Shown here one piece after another: positions 11,774 to 22,141 of a stretch of DNA of 64,000 nt. This DNA comes from Hygrocybe punicea (lineage: Eukaryota; Basidiomycota; Agaricomycetes; Agaricales; Hygrophoraceae). A program made the translations under genes and the position numbers. Under the pieces are notes generated by a model. That model made no database searches. It was given only the letters and a program-made list of their open reading frames with translations, and was not told the origin of the DNA. The stretch's first letter is position 1; each line of letters begins with the position of its first letter. The stretch is taken from contig OY744464.1 of NCBI GenBank assembly GCA_963556145.1, forward strand, positions 2,046,001 through 2,110,000, given 5' to 3'.

Positions 11774-12830
11774 AGCGTCGTTGGTTGTCAGCCTCGCCCA
11801 AAGCCAAGCCTATAAAGGTCCCAGCTTTGTCCTCTTGCTTTTCATCCCGCCTTTCCATCATCCCGCCATCTTCCCGCCTCTATTTCCTGCACAATGGCTG
11901 CCTCGACAGCGTCTTGACCGGTTCGTTACCTTTGTTGTTCCCAACATTTGTCGTACCCTGTTGCTTGTTTACTTTGTTTTTTCCCGCTTCCTCGCCATCG
12001 ACTTTTGGTGTTCCACAACCCTCCATCTCCTTCGACGCCTGGGTTGGGACCTTCGGACTGGGACATCTCTTTGGTGCTTCTCTTCCTTGGATGCTCTGAC
12101 TCTGGAATGGCCGACGACTTCTACCTGCCCGATGCTGGGACCGCTTCTTTGTGATCCTGGCTTGTACTTGACCGCAATGCTTTCTGGCTGCTGGTTTCGG
12201 ACTACTCTGGGGTTGTGCAGCTTGATTCTCCTTCGTCGGCACCGGCGATTTGTGCCGACGTCAGGGTCTCTCTTTAATTTGCTTTGGGATTGCACTATTT
12301 CGGTGCCTGATGCCCTGACTCCTGGAATGGCCGACGACCTTTACTTCCGGCATGCTGGAACTGCTTCTTGTCTCCCCGATGTTTTCGATTTGACGGAACA
12401 ACGGCGGCCTGAAACGAAGCTGGGCTTCTTCTACTGTTCTGAATCTCCTCTGCAATCTTTCTATGGGTGCTGTCTTGCTACACAAACGACTGGCCGACCA
12501 ATCTTATTGACGACGGATCTCAACAACGGACTATCGACAGCCAGGGCTGCCAGGCAACTCTGTCAGTCCCGAAGAAAAATCGTGGACGTGGTTTTCATCA
12601 ACCAATCTTTTTTTCTCTTTTCTTTCTTTCTTTGTTTTTGTTTTGGCTTTCTCAGTGGTTGTCGCCAGCCGGTAGCTTTTCCCACTGGGTTTTTAATGCA
12701 CCCGAGCTGAGCATATTGTAGTTAGACATTTTCTTTTTTTTTAAATTATATTTTGTTTGCTCAATGCATCGGATGGTTGAGTTGAAACTGGGTCATCTAA
12801 GTAAGAACAGAAAATTCAAGGTCGAACCGT
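11774..12830 (+). repeat. Interspersed noncoding repeat, copy R2
   Basis: Collinear with R1 (3860-4840), including the TATA box block (CCTATAAAGGTCCCAGC at about 11810), the GACTCTGGAATGGCCGACG internal repeat and the GTTGTCGCCAGCCGGTAGC block near 12659. A 317-codon open frame (11757-12710) crosses this copy but is broken in R1 and R3 and has no known domain, so it is not called as a gene. The preceding 11200-11430 segment also matches 3440-3640, which shows that R1 and R2 belong to one larger duplicated segment. Confidence 0.7.
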
Positions 12831-13840
12831 GGTAATTGGGGGCGCAGCGTGAATCTAGCCTGTCGCAGGAACATTGCTCGAGAACTCGTGGCGCGGGTTG
12901 ATGGACGGGTTCAATGGAGAGCTGACGTATCTCCAGTATTTACGCGCACACGCGCTTTACGCCAACGCTCCGCACAAAGAGCACAACGAGAAGGAGGTGT
13001 TTCGAGGGCGGTACGTCGCACGGGAGGAGCTTCGGAGGCCCTCAGAGGGTGGTCGATCCTGTGAAATATCTGGTATCGTGAAGTTGTGGGTCTCAAAAGC
13101 GCTGGGTCACAGATAGCCTCAGCTGGGCGGTCCTATTGGACATGACGGCGGCAGTCGAGCCATCTCTTGGGATCCTATGGTGCAAAATAGCTGGTTAACC
13201 GGATGGGACTGCCAAAGTCGTATCACATCCTCACTCTTCAGATATACGTACTTGGTCGCCGACCGTAAGCTTATCGACAGCATGGCCGATTTCTTCAAGG
13301 ATCAGGGCAAGCTGGAATAAGCGAAAATGGCTACCAGATGACAAGAAGAGGGAATCATGATGTGGTGCGGTATCTCCCTCACGTCATCCGAGGTATTGTG
13401 TACTAATAACGAGCTTGGGATGCCATCTTGCCTGGATTCATAGCGGATTGCTTGAAGAAGCATAATCTTTCAACTAAATGAGGAGCAAAGTCAAAAAAAA
13501 ACGCAACTTGAACCATCCCACCCCGCTGGCCCCGAGACGTGTGCGAGGTCTATCTGTTTTTGCCAATCTTGGAGGTTGTACGAGACCCAAATGCAACGGG
13601 CAATTGTAGGTTGTAGTCAGTACAGTGACTGAACAACGGAAAACTAAAGCTTTGGAAGGAGCTTTGGGAGGAGTCACCGGCCTCTCTGACAAGGTTGTAC
13701 TTGAGAGGGCCTAGCGCTGCGTTAACATATAACCTACCGGTTCCTTCTTTTTTTTCCACTTTTTGCTGGAGGCTTGTTGTCACGGTACAGACTAGCCACC
13801 AGATTAGGAAGCTCCTCCAGTGAGCGCTTGAACTGTTGGG
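12831..13840. other. Intergenic with possible exon relics
   Basis: Short coding-like stretches occur at 12874-13050 (reading WRGLMDGFNGELTYLQYL...) and 13260-13310 (reading LIDSMADFFKDQGKLE) in the plus direction, without a joinable frame. They look like remains of an unidentified protein gene. The last few hundred bases should hold the promoter of the next gene. No function is assigned. Confidence 0.3.
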
Positions 13841-15076
13841 ATGCTCTCTGACAACGGTAAGTCGGCAACCCACCATGAACTTGAATACAGACGTGATGAT
13901 TGACCTTTTTTCATATTCCTCCAAGTTCTTGTTGGCGTGATTGGAGGAAGTGGACTTTATCATCTAGACAATCTTACATTCGTGTGAGTGCAGTTTTTTT
14001 GTTATACATCGAGAGCTCGATGGGGCCAACCAACCAGTTCACGATAATGTCTTTCTAACTAGTAAACATGTGAACCCCGAGACGGCAAGTCCAACCCCCA
14101 AATAATTAAAGCTTTTGAAGAGATTGATAGATGTTTTTTATTTTGCATTTTACCATGTAGCCCTGGGGATACCCTAGTTCTCCCATCACAATATCATCTC
14201 TACCTTCCGGCGCCCACGTCGCTTTCCTTACTCGACATGGCTCAGGACACACCATCGCCCCTTCTGCCGTCCCCTCCCGCGCCAACATCGCCGCACTCAA
14301 GTCCATCGGCGTCCGCGCCATCATCGCATTCTCCGCCGTTGGTTCCTTACGTGAAGAAATCTCCCCCGGCTCCTTCGTCCTCCCGACCCAGATCATCGAC
14401 CGCACCAAAGGAATCCGACCGGCGAGTTTCTTCGAAGGCTTGAGCGTGGTCGCACACGCTGCATTTGGCGATCCGTTCAGCGTGAAGCTCGTGGAATGGC
14501 TGGAGGGAAGAGTGCGAAGGGCCTTGGAGGCGGAGGGTAAGGGTGTCCAGCTGTTCAGCGGGAAATGCATTGTTTGTATGGAGGGACCGCAGTTCTCGAC
14601 TCGGGCGGAGAGCATCATGTACAGACAATGGGGCGGCGATTTGATTAATATGAGTGTCCTTCCCGAGGCCAAGTTGGCTAGGGAAGCCGAGATTAGGTGC
14701 GTTTTGATCACAAGGTGACCTGCACTCGGACAATTCTGTTGACCTGCGCCTTTTCTGCCAATGCAGTTATGCCCTCATCGCCACTGCGACAGACTACGAC
14801 TCCTGGCGCCCTCAGTCAGAAGCCGTCACCGCTGCGGATGTTTTCAAGACCCTCAAAGCCAACGCAGAGACATCTCGCCTTGTCGCAGCTACGATCCTCG
14901 AGGATCTGGTTGCTGCTGTCAGCGATAAAGGTGTGGAAGCCGTTGCCGATGTACTATCGGCGGATGTTGGCTCGATGAAGTTTTCTATCATGCCTCGCTC
15001 GGACAAGCAAAACGTGGAGGACAGGAAAAAGGTTGCGTTTATTTTGCCCGAATATTTTGGGGAAGAGGAATCTTGA
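13841..15076 (+). CDS. MEU1: S-methyl-5'-thioadenosine phosphorylase
   Basis: Cleaves methylthioadenosine with phosphate to adenine and methylthioribose-1-phosphate in the cytosol, feeding methionine salvage. Five exons (13841-13856, 13926-13983, 14063-14084, 14161-14696, 14767-15076) give 313 aa, normal for the family. Visible motifs are VGVIGGSGL at the N-terminus (phosphate loop), [22 protein letters not shown], and [14 protein letters not shown] followed by [20 protein letters not shown] (purine and sugar binding), then ATDYDSW. The ATG at 13841 opens a 16-nt first exon (MLSDN). The third intron (14085-14160) uses GCAAGT as donor, a GC-AG intron. No lesion is seen. Confidence 0.92.
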
Positions 15077-15470
15077 ATGGCGTCGTCCATATAATATTTA
15101 TGGTCATTGATCACTAGAATCATATCCGAGTCAATTTACTTTCACAAGTTTCAATATCCTGATGATGCGGACATCCGGGCCCTACAACGCATTTGTATGG
15201 TTTGAATTGTCGCTCGCATCACCATGTTTGCGACACGGTCGAAGGCACCATCATACGGGGGACTCGGTTTGCAAAGAGTAGCACGGTGAAAGTCGGAGGT
15301 GCTACTACATTAGTACATACACTTGTTCCAGTTGCTCTTCACGAAATTCGAGAGTCTGGCCCTAACTTCCGAAATGAGTTTGTCCTGCGATATCATCCTG
15401 GCATCCAAGATTTAGATAGCCGACATCGTATGAGGGTACTGACAAGGGGTTGGAATGGCGACGACAGGAC
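15077..15470. other. Intergenic
   Basis: 3' flank of the phosphorylase gene. A 124-codon plus-strand frame (15193-15567) runs into the antisense of the TPR relic and shows no domain. Nothing is supported here. Confidence 0.4.
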
Positions 15471-15472
15471 GT

Positions 15473-15903
15473 TCAGATGTGTTGTAGTAGTTCAACTGCC
15501 TCCTCCTTTGCTTTCTGAGCGTCGTCTTCGTGACCCAGATCGGATAAGAATTGGGAGAAATTGTTAAGGGATGTTGCCAAATTTCGGTTGAAAACAGCAG
15601 GATAGTCAGAAGCAAGCCGCCGATACAGCTTGACTGCCTCCTTATTCGCTTCCATCGCGTCTTCTTGCCGACCCAGATCATATAAACTAAGCGAGAGGTC
15701 GTTGAGGGACAATGCAAGCTCTGGATTGAAAGCAGCAGGACGTTCAGCAGCAAGCCGGCGCCGTAACTCGACTGCCTCCTCAATTGCTTCCATGGCGTCT
15801 TCTCGCTGACCGAGATCAGATAAACAAAGTGAGAGATTGCTGAGGGACAATGCAAGACCTGGATTGAAAGCAGTAGGACGGTCAGAAGCAAGCCGGCGCC
15901 CCT
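15473..15903 (-). pseudogene. TPR-array fragment of an NLR gene, inverted
   Basis: The minus strand reads three 46-residue units of the form LGQREDAMEAIEEAVELRRR...AFNPELALSLNDLSLSLYDL, the same kind as the array in the NACHT-TPR gene at 19.2-20.4 kb but more diverged. The fragment has no start or NTPase domain. Its upstream side joins abruptly to a HIS1-derived piece at 15903. It is best read as a broken, inverted remnant of another TPR-type NLR. Confidence 0.7.
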
Positions 15904-15990
15904 CTTCAAAAGCGGTGGGGCACCTCCACTGACACAACAAACATTCCCGTAGTTGACCTCGTTGGTGAGTTCGACGGATCAGTTTCATTG
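15904..15990 (+). pseudogene. HIS1 fragment (intron-microexon-intron)
   Basis: About 87 bp at roughly 90 percent identity to 36724-36810 of the real HIS1 gene. It covers part of one intron, the 12-nt microexon TTGACCTCGTTG and the start of the next intron. Because intron sequence is present, it arose by DNA-level duplication, not through mRNA. Confidence 0.75.
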
Positions 15991-16321
15991 TCCCGACGAC
16001 AAAAAATGTTTGGTTGCAGTATGCACCCAGAAACATCGATAAACTGTGAATTGATGTTCCTTTGGTTTTTTCCCCAGGAGGCAAAACATGACCTGCACTG
16101 GAACAACGCCTTTCCGTACGCATTCTATCTTCATTGAAGGAGTGACAAGAGACTGTAGAGCGGACGTCAGATTGGTCAAGAAAGGAATCGGTATCATATA
16201 GGCAAACTTCGTGCGGTGTATTCGTACACAGTCGCAGAGACGGGTTTGCCATTTGACAATCAAAAAAAAATCCCTACCGTTGCAATGCCATCTTGGTATG
16301 TGCCCATTTTAGCAAAACGTT

Positions 16322-16555
16322 TCGGAATTGCTCCTCGCCCAGCGATCGCTGGCAATGCACAACGACCTTATTCCATCGTCTTTCACGTCTTGCTGAGTTC
16401 GCGCTTGCACAAGTGGGCAACATTCTTGATCACGGCGGCAGAACCCTGTGCGGCGTGGCTGGTCATAATGCACCCGGTGTAGCGTGATACGTCCTTGAAG
16501 TAGTTCGGGTCACAGGTTGCCGTAGAGTAGTACCGCATGTGCGTTCACGCTCGTT
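16322..16555 (-). pseudogene. Chitin synthase fragment, copy 1
   Basis: The minus strand reads RYYSTATCDPNYFKDV, then, after a gap, AAVIKNVAHLCKRELSKT, a TGA where the family has W, and DDGIRSLCIASD. These match the chitin synthase segments around CDPNEFK, the GVIKNVAHLCKR region and the WKKVVVCIVSDGR segment. About 45 residues between the first two segments are missing. The region is homologous to 37556-37770 next to HIS1. It is a dead fragment. Confidence 0.7.
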
Positions 16556-17233
16556 GCGCAAAGCACACATGTTCAACTCGTTGGTGGGTACACCAGAGTC
16601 GAGCATGAAATTGCCATGAAATAATCTGTTGGTTTCCTTTCAAGTGAACAAAACGTAAATGAAAATAAACGTACTCCACTTTCTTGATGGTGTTTTATCG
16701 TCGAGAAATTCAGTGGTGGACTGGAGCCCTGTTCATCATTCCTTTGCTCCGTTCTGGTCTGTTTAGCTTAGTACAACCCGACCCTCTCCACGCCACCTTG
16801 AGACTAACCTGTAAACTTGTCACTCCAGCCGTAGCGCCCCTTGTGATTCCCTGTCCGTATTGGAGTCCTCGTGGTTATCAGAATGAGCATGGTCTGCCGG
16901 GTTGTCGAGTGGTGGTATGTACGGCGAGTCTCGGATTGTATTCTGCAGGTTGCGCCGTGGCAAAAGCCATGCCTAGGTTCAATCATAATAATAACGGAGA
17001 CTTCCTCCGAGCACCACAACCAGGTCGGCCACCATCGATAGTCGTCGTCGTGCTTGGTGTTCGCGAGGTGGAAGATGAAGATGACAGCTTGACTCGCGCT
17101 GGCGGATACAGGACAAGACGGTGAAAAGCCCTGGTGCTAAAGTCTCGACTCGGCAGTGCTGATTGCTGCCGCCGCATATCAGCGAGATATAAGCGCCAGG
17201 CCTGCCAACCAGCTTGACATTCTCTCCCCAACG
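16556..17233. other. Upstream region of the NACHT-TPR gene
   Basis: No protein-coding feature is supported. A 146-codon plus frame (16684-17124) lacks any domain and codon pattern. The promoter of the downstream NLR must lie in this region. Confidence 0.4.
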
Positions 17234-20200
17234 ATGCTGAAACGGTTAAAGAAAGTCATTGACCGCCGCGGTAAAAGCAGAGCAGAAAGGCTTCCGGGGG
17301 GTGTTGTGGGCCCGGTGAGTTCTTCAAGTTTGTCCAAGCATTTCTGAACGACAATGACAACGACTCTTCCAGGTTTCAGATATAACCTCGAATCCAGTTG
17401 ACCTACGTCCGCCCCCCACTCTCACATTGAGCGCACATCATATCAATGCTCCAGGTTCAACGTTCAACGTCGTTGGAGGTGACCAGCACAATTTCCATGG
17501 ATTTTCTTGTAAGTCGGGTTGCGGAACAAGCAATATGCTTTCATTCACGCAATTCGAAACTGATTGTCAAATTTGGTGAATGTAGTATCTAACAATTCTC
17601 TGAGCACCCTTCCATACGCCGAAGGCGCTTCCTGGAACCCGCACCTCATGTGTTTGCCAGGTACACGCACAGCCCTCCTCAGTGATATATGGAAGTGGAT
17701 CAACGGAGCTGATAGTACCAAGTCGGCGGAAATATTTTTCTTGTCTGATGTGGCCGGCGCAGGAAAGAGTGCGATTGCTCACACCGTCGCTAGTGACTGC
17801 CACAAGGCCGGAATTCTTGCGTCGTCTTTCTTCTTCAATCGGGACATCCCGGATAGAAACCAACCTCAGAAGTTCTTCAGCACCATCGTACGTGACCTTG
17901 CTGGACTTAGCAAGGATCTGGCGGAACATATCAGCATCATTCTCGAAAACGATCCCAGTCTTGCATCTGCGCCGCAATTTCGTCAATTTGACGAACTCAT
18001 CCTTAATCCATTTCAGGTCCACAAGCATCGTATTCACAGGCCTATCGTCCTAGTCATCGATGCGCTGGATGAAGGCTACGATCCGGAGACTCTCGAAATC
18101 CTTTGCAACAAGGTTCCTGACCTTCCCGGGACGTTCCGCATATTCCTAACCTCACGCCCGAAGGACGACATTTCCACGGATTTGTCCAATTCGAATCATG
18201 TCCACTGCAGATCAATCAATATTTACGACGACAGCAATCAGAAGGATATTGCTCTGTATGTCCGAGCAAAGCTAGGATATATTGCCTCGCGGAAGCGTTT
18301 GGGTGCGGATTGGCCTGGTTTGCAATTAACGAGTGACTTTACGGTGAAGGCGGAGGGCTTGTTCATTTGGGCGTCTACAGTCAGCAATTACTTGGCCACC
18401 ACTATGGATCCAGAGAAGAAGCTCAGGAAACTCTTGTACGAGAGTGATCTGTCAGTCCTTCATGCAGAAACCAAGATGGACAACTTGTATGCCGAGATTC
18501 TTAATACCTGTGACTGGACAGACGAGGATTTTGTAGAGGGGTACAAGTTACTCATCGGGGCCATCGTCGCAGCCAAGACACCGCTGTCCATGTCTGCGCT
18601 TCGGTGCCTTCATTGGGCTAATCCGACACTAAAAGTCGATGAGACCCTTCGCCAACTCAGCTCAGTACTCACTGGCTTGGACGATGAACGTCGACCTATA
18701 CAATTCCTACATCTCTCATTTCGAGATTTCCTAACGTGTCGGACTCAAACGTCCCCAGCTCATGAACGGTTCTATGTCGACGAAAAGGAGCATAGTCGGA
18801 GGCTGGCATTCTTGTGTATTGATGTCATGAATGAACAGTTGAATCCGGACATACCTGATACGGGCTACTTAACGGGACAGAAGCAGGTCGAAGGCATCCC
18901 TAAAATCGACCAATCAAGTGTTTCGGAAGTGCTATGGTATGCGTGCAGATTCTGGGCGGAGCACATCATCGACATCGAAGAGCCGTTGTCGGAAATGTTT
19001 CTCAATGCAGTGAGCACATTCCTTGTGAGACGGCTGCTGATCTGGATGGAGGTTTTGTATTCCACATTTGAATTTCAAAGTTTGGTCAATGTACGAGTCT
19101 GGCTTCAGGTTAGAAATTTGGATTGAATTCCCTTGGTATCAACTAATGTGGCGATCCTGGACAGAAAACGTGTCCGACACTTGTAATTGCAGTTTCCGGC
19201 GAAACACAGGCTGCAGCGTTTCTTCAGCTCTCCACACGATTTCACTACATGGGTCGCCGAGAAGATGCCATGAGAGCGATCGAGGACGCAGTCGAGCTGT
19301 ACCGGCAGCCTGCTGCTGACCATCCTGCGACTTGCATTCCATATCTCGCCATGTCCCTGAACAATCTCTCCAACCGCTTATCCGATCTGGGTCGCCGAGA
19401 AGATGCCTTGAAAGCAATTGAGGAGGCAGTTGAGCTACGCCGGCAGCTCTCTGCTGACCGTCCTGCCACTTTCATTCCATATCTCGCCTCATCCCTGAAC
19501 AATCTGTCCAACTGCTTATCCGATCTGGGTCGCCGAGAAGACGCCATGAAAGCAATTGAGGAGGCAGTTGAGCTACGCCGGCAGCTTGCCGCTGACCGTC
19601 CTGCCACTTTCATTCCATATCTCGCCTCATCCCTGAACAATCTCTCCAACTACTTATCCGATCTGGGTCGCCGAGAAGATGCCATGAAAGCAATCAAGGA
19701 GGCAGTTGAGCTGTACTGGAAGCTTGCTGCTGACCGTCCTGCCACTTTTATTTCAGATCTCGCCGTCTCCCTGAACAATCTCTCCAACCGCTTATCCGAT
19801 CTGGGTCGCCGAGAAGATGCCATGAAAGCAATTAAGGAGGCAGTTGAGCTGTACCGGCAGCTTGCTGCTGACCGTCCTGCCACTTTTATTCCAGATCTCG
19901 CCATGTCCCTGAACAATCTCTCCAACCGCTTATCCGATCTGGGTCGCCGAGAAGATGCCTTGAAAGCAATTGAGGAGGCAGTTGGGCTACGCTGGCAGCT
20001 TGCGGCTGACCGTTCTGCTACTTTCAATCCAGGTCTTGCCGATTCCCTGCACAATCTCTCCAACTGCTTATCCGATCTGGGTCGCCGAGAAGATGCCTTG
20101 AAAGCAATGGAGGAGGCCGTTGAGCTGTACCGGCAGCTTGCTGCTGACCGTCCTGCTACTTTCATCCCAGATCTCGCCAACTCCCTGAACAATATCTCCA

Positions 20201-20412
20201 TCCACTTATCCAATCTGGGCCGCCGAGAAGATGCCATGAAAGCAATCGAAGAGGCAGTTAAGCTGTACCGGCAGCTTGCTGCTGACCGTCCTGCTACTTT
20301 CATTCCAGATCTCGCCAACTCCCTGAACAATCTCTCCAACCGCTTATCCGATCTGGGTCGCCGAGAAGATGCCCAGACAGCCATGGAGGAGGCAAGGCAA
20401 CTCCAGTCATGA
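17234..20412 (+). CDS. NACHT-TPR NLR (STAND) protein
   Basis: Four exons (17234-17314, 17373-17508, 17586-19108, 19165-20412) give 995 aa with every junction in frame. The first 75 residues are basic and then contain a short Gly/Asn/Gln-containing stretch, STFNVVGGDQHNF. The NACHT NTPase follows, with Walker A DVAGAGKSAIAHT near residue 120 and Walker B PIVLVIDALDE near 230, then a helical NACHT-associated region to about residue 580. The C-terminus is an array of eight 46-residue TPR-like units (GRREDA...LNNLS) plus a partial ninth. Such proteins are thought to sense ligands through the repeat array and to oligomerise through NACHT. The last intron was placed at 19109-19164 because a later acceptor would break frame. 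No lesion is visible, unlike the WD40 NLR at 5-10 kb. Confidence 0.85.
19246..20400 (+). repeat. TPR array, 138-bp units
   Basis: Eight units of 138 bp plus a partial ninth inside the NACHT-TPR gene. The spacing can be measured from the recurring CTGGGTCGCCGAGAAGATGCC-type block (for example 19391 and 19529). Units are very similar in DNA, which points to recent homogenisation. The unit is 46 residues, longer than the classic 34-residue TPR and near the 42-residue TPR_10/TPR_12 form. Confidence 0.85.
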
Positions 20413-20529
20413 ATCTGATGTGCTTGTCTTTCCAGTTGGCAGTCCCTAATTGACTTTTAAAATACATCTTTGTAAACATATTTATCGTCTAAACTCATAC
20501 CCATTCTTCAATATTTCGACCAGCATACC

Positions 20530-20895
20530 TTCTTCGCTCGCATCACCATGAAGATGATCAGATCTATCCTCTCGCCAGGTGTCATCAACTTGAAACCAAA
20601 CTTGGTTCCACGATCGTAGACCAAGCTGAATTCGACATATCTCCCTCTCAATAGCTGCCACCTTCGCTTATGCTCCTCACTCGGCATCGATAACCTTCAT
20701 TCCAAGATGGGCAGAGATGACTCGGATGGCAAGAAGGCGTCTCCAAGGGATTGAATGACGGCGATGATCTTTGGCCAAGTTGGCTCGCTGAGGCCCTCAG
20801 GCTGTTGCATCAACACCTCCACGCCTACACTCCAAGATTTAAGCCGTGTGGTATTTATTGCACTCACCACTCGGTGCACAGAACTACTGGGTGAG
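20530..20895 (-). pseudogene. HEM13: Coproporphyrinogen III oxidase relic
   Basis: The minus strand reads IIAVIQSLGDAFLPS, then a TGA, then [29 protein letters not shown] and TPGERIDLI, matching the conserved C-terminal half of fungal coproporphyrinogen oxidase (GDAFLP, RRGRYVEFNLVYDRGT, TPGSRIES). The upstream end (RRGGVDATA) is a degenerate form of the ERRGxGGIFFDD segment. The frame contains a stop, the 3' part degenerates into unrelated sequence, and most of the gene is missing. The 5' part of this relic is what became triplicated at 20796-21278. Confidence 0.75.
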
Positions 20896-21278
20896 AACCT
20901 TTGGACTGGGACATACTTCCCTTCCTCTGTTGCTCTGACTCTGGAATGGCCGACGGCTCAGGCTGTTGCATCAACACCTCCACGCCTACACTCCAAGATT
21001 TAAGCCGTGTGGTATTTATTGCACTCACCACTCGGTGCACAGAACTACTGGGTGAGAACCTTTGGACTGGGACATACTTCCCTTCCTCTGTTGCTCTGAC
21101 TCTGGAATGGCCGACGGCTCAGGCTGTTGCATCAACACCTCCACGCCTACACTCCAAGATTTAAGCCGTGTGGTATTTATTGCACTCACCACTCGGTGCA
21201 CAGAACTACTGGGTGAGAACCTTTGGACTGGGACATACTTCCCTTCCTCTGTTGCTCTGACTCTGGAATGGCCGACGG
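20796..21278. repeat. Three tandem copies of a 161-bp chimeric unit
   Basis: Units begin at 20796, 20957 and 21118 (CTCAGGCTGTTGCATC...), exactly 161 bp apart and apparently identical. Each unit fuses part of the HEM13 relic to the start of the R-family repeat (TTTGGACTGGGACATACTTC ... GACTCTGGAATGGCCGACGG). The junction therefore predates the amplification, and the absence of differences says the amplification is recent. Confidence 0.9.
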
Positions 21279-21910
21279 CCCGATGCTGGGGGCTTGTACT
21301 TGGCAATGCTTTCTGGCTTCTGGTTTCGGAATACTTGTGCAGCTTGATTTTCCTTCGTCGGCACCGACGATTTGTGCCGACGTTAGGTCTCTCTTTGCTT
21401 TGGGATTGCACCATCTCGGTACTTGCGTTCCTCTGATGCCCTGACCTTTACTCTCGGAACCCCGTCTTGTCTCCCTGAAGGTGTATACTTGACAACTTTC
21501 TCAGTTCGGACTGCATGGAACGACTTAGTTTCTAAGCTGGGCTTCCTCGTATACTTTTCCTCATCTGCAATCTCTTTGGGTTCCGTCTTGCTACACAAAC
21601 GACCAGCCGACAATCTTATACTGGGTCTCGGCAATGCGTGGCACCAACGACAGTCAAGCGACCCTGTCAGCCCCCCAAAAATCGTGGACGTGCTTTTCAT
21701 GGTCCAATCCTTTGTCTTGTCTTTTTTTTTGTTTTCTCATTGGTTGTCGCCAGCTGGTAGCTTTTCCCACTGGGTTTTTCACGCACCCGAGCTGAGCATG
21801 TTGTAGTGGTACATTTTCTTTTATTTATTATTATCTTTTATTCGGTTAGATAGGTAGTACCTCAATCCATTGGATTGCTGTCATCGAGTCGCATCTGTGT
21901 AAGAACATAA
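21220..21910 (+). repeat. Interspersed noncoding repeat, copy R3 (5' truncated)
   Basis: Matches the 3' two thirds of R1 and R2, including GGAATGGCCGACGG, GTGCAGCTTGATT, CTCATTGGTTGTCGCCAGC and the GAGCTGAGCATGTTGTAGTG end. The 5' part with the TATA box is missing and is replaced by the 161-bp tandem array. It is more diverged from R1 and R2 than those are from each other. Confidence 0.7.
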
Positions 21911-22141
21911 GGTTGAGCAACTTAGACATGGCCATCACTGTGATGTTTGGATATCTACCCATACATTTAAATTTGGTCCGGGAGGGATGGCTAGCCCCAA
22001 GTCACTTACCGTTGAGAAGGCGATAGGTTTTCAACTTTTCAACCCAATAAAACAACTACTACACCAACTTGTATGTTTCCTGATGTAAGATGAGCAAATT
22101 CGGGTTGTAATATTACAGGTATTCAAACTTCTCGAATAGTA
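21911..22141. other. Intergenic
   Basis: Short 3' flank of the ankyrin gene. No feature is seen. Confidence 0.4.

Noticed and set aside
11757..12710. 317-codon open frame across repeat copy R2
   Set aside because: The frame is broken in R1 and R3, has no known domain and is rich in low-complexity Leu/Phe/Arg; it is composition of the noncoding repeat.
12874..13310. Possible gene between repeat R2 and the phosphorylase gene
   Set aside because: Short coding-like pieces could not be joined in one frame and matched no family I know.
19245..20384. Long antisense frames under the TPR array
   Set aside because: They are shadows of the 138-bp sense repeats: repeating units lacking stops in sense also lack them in one antisense frame.
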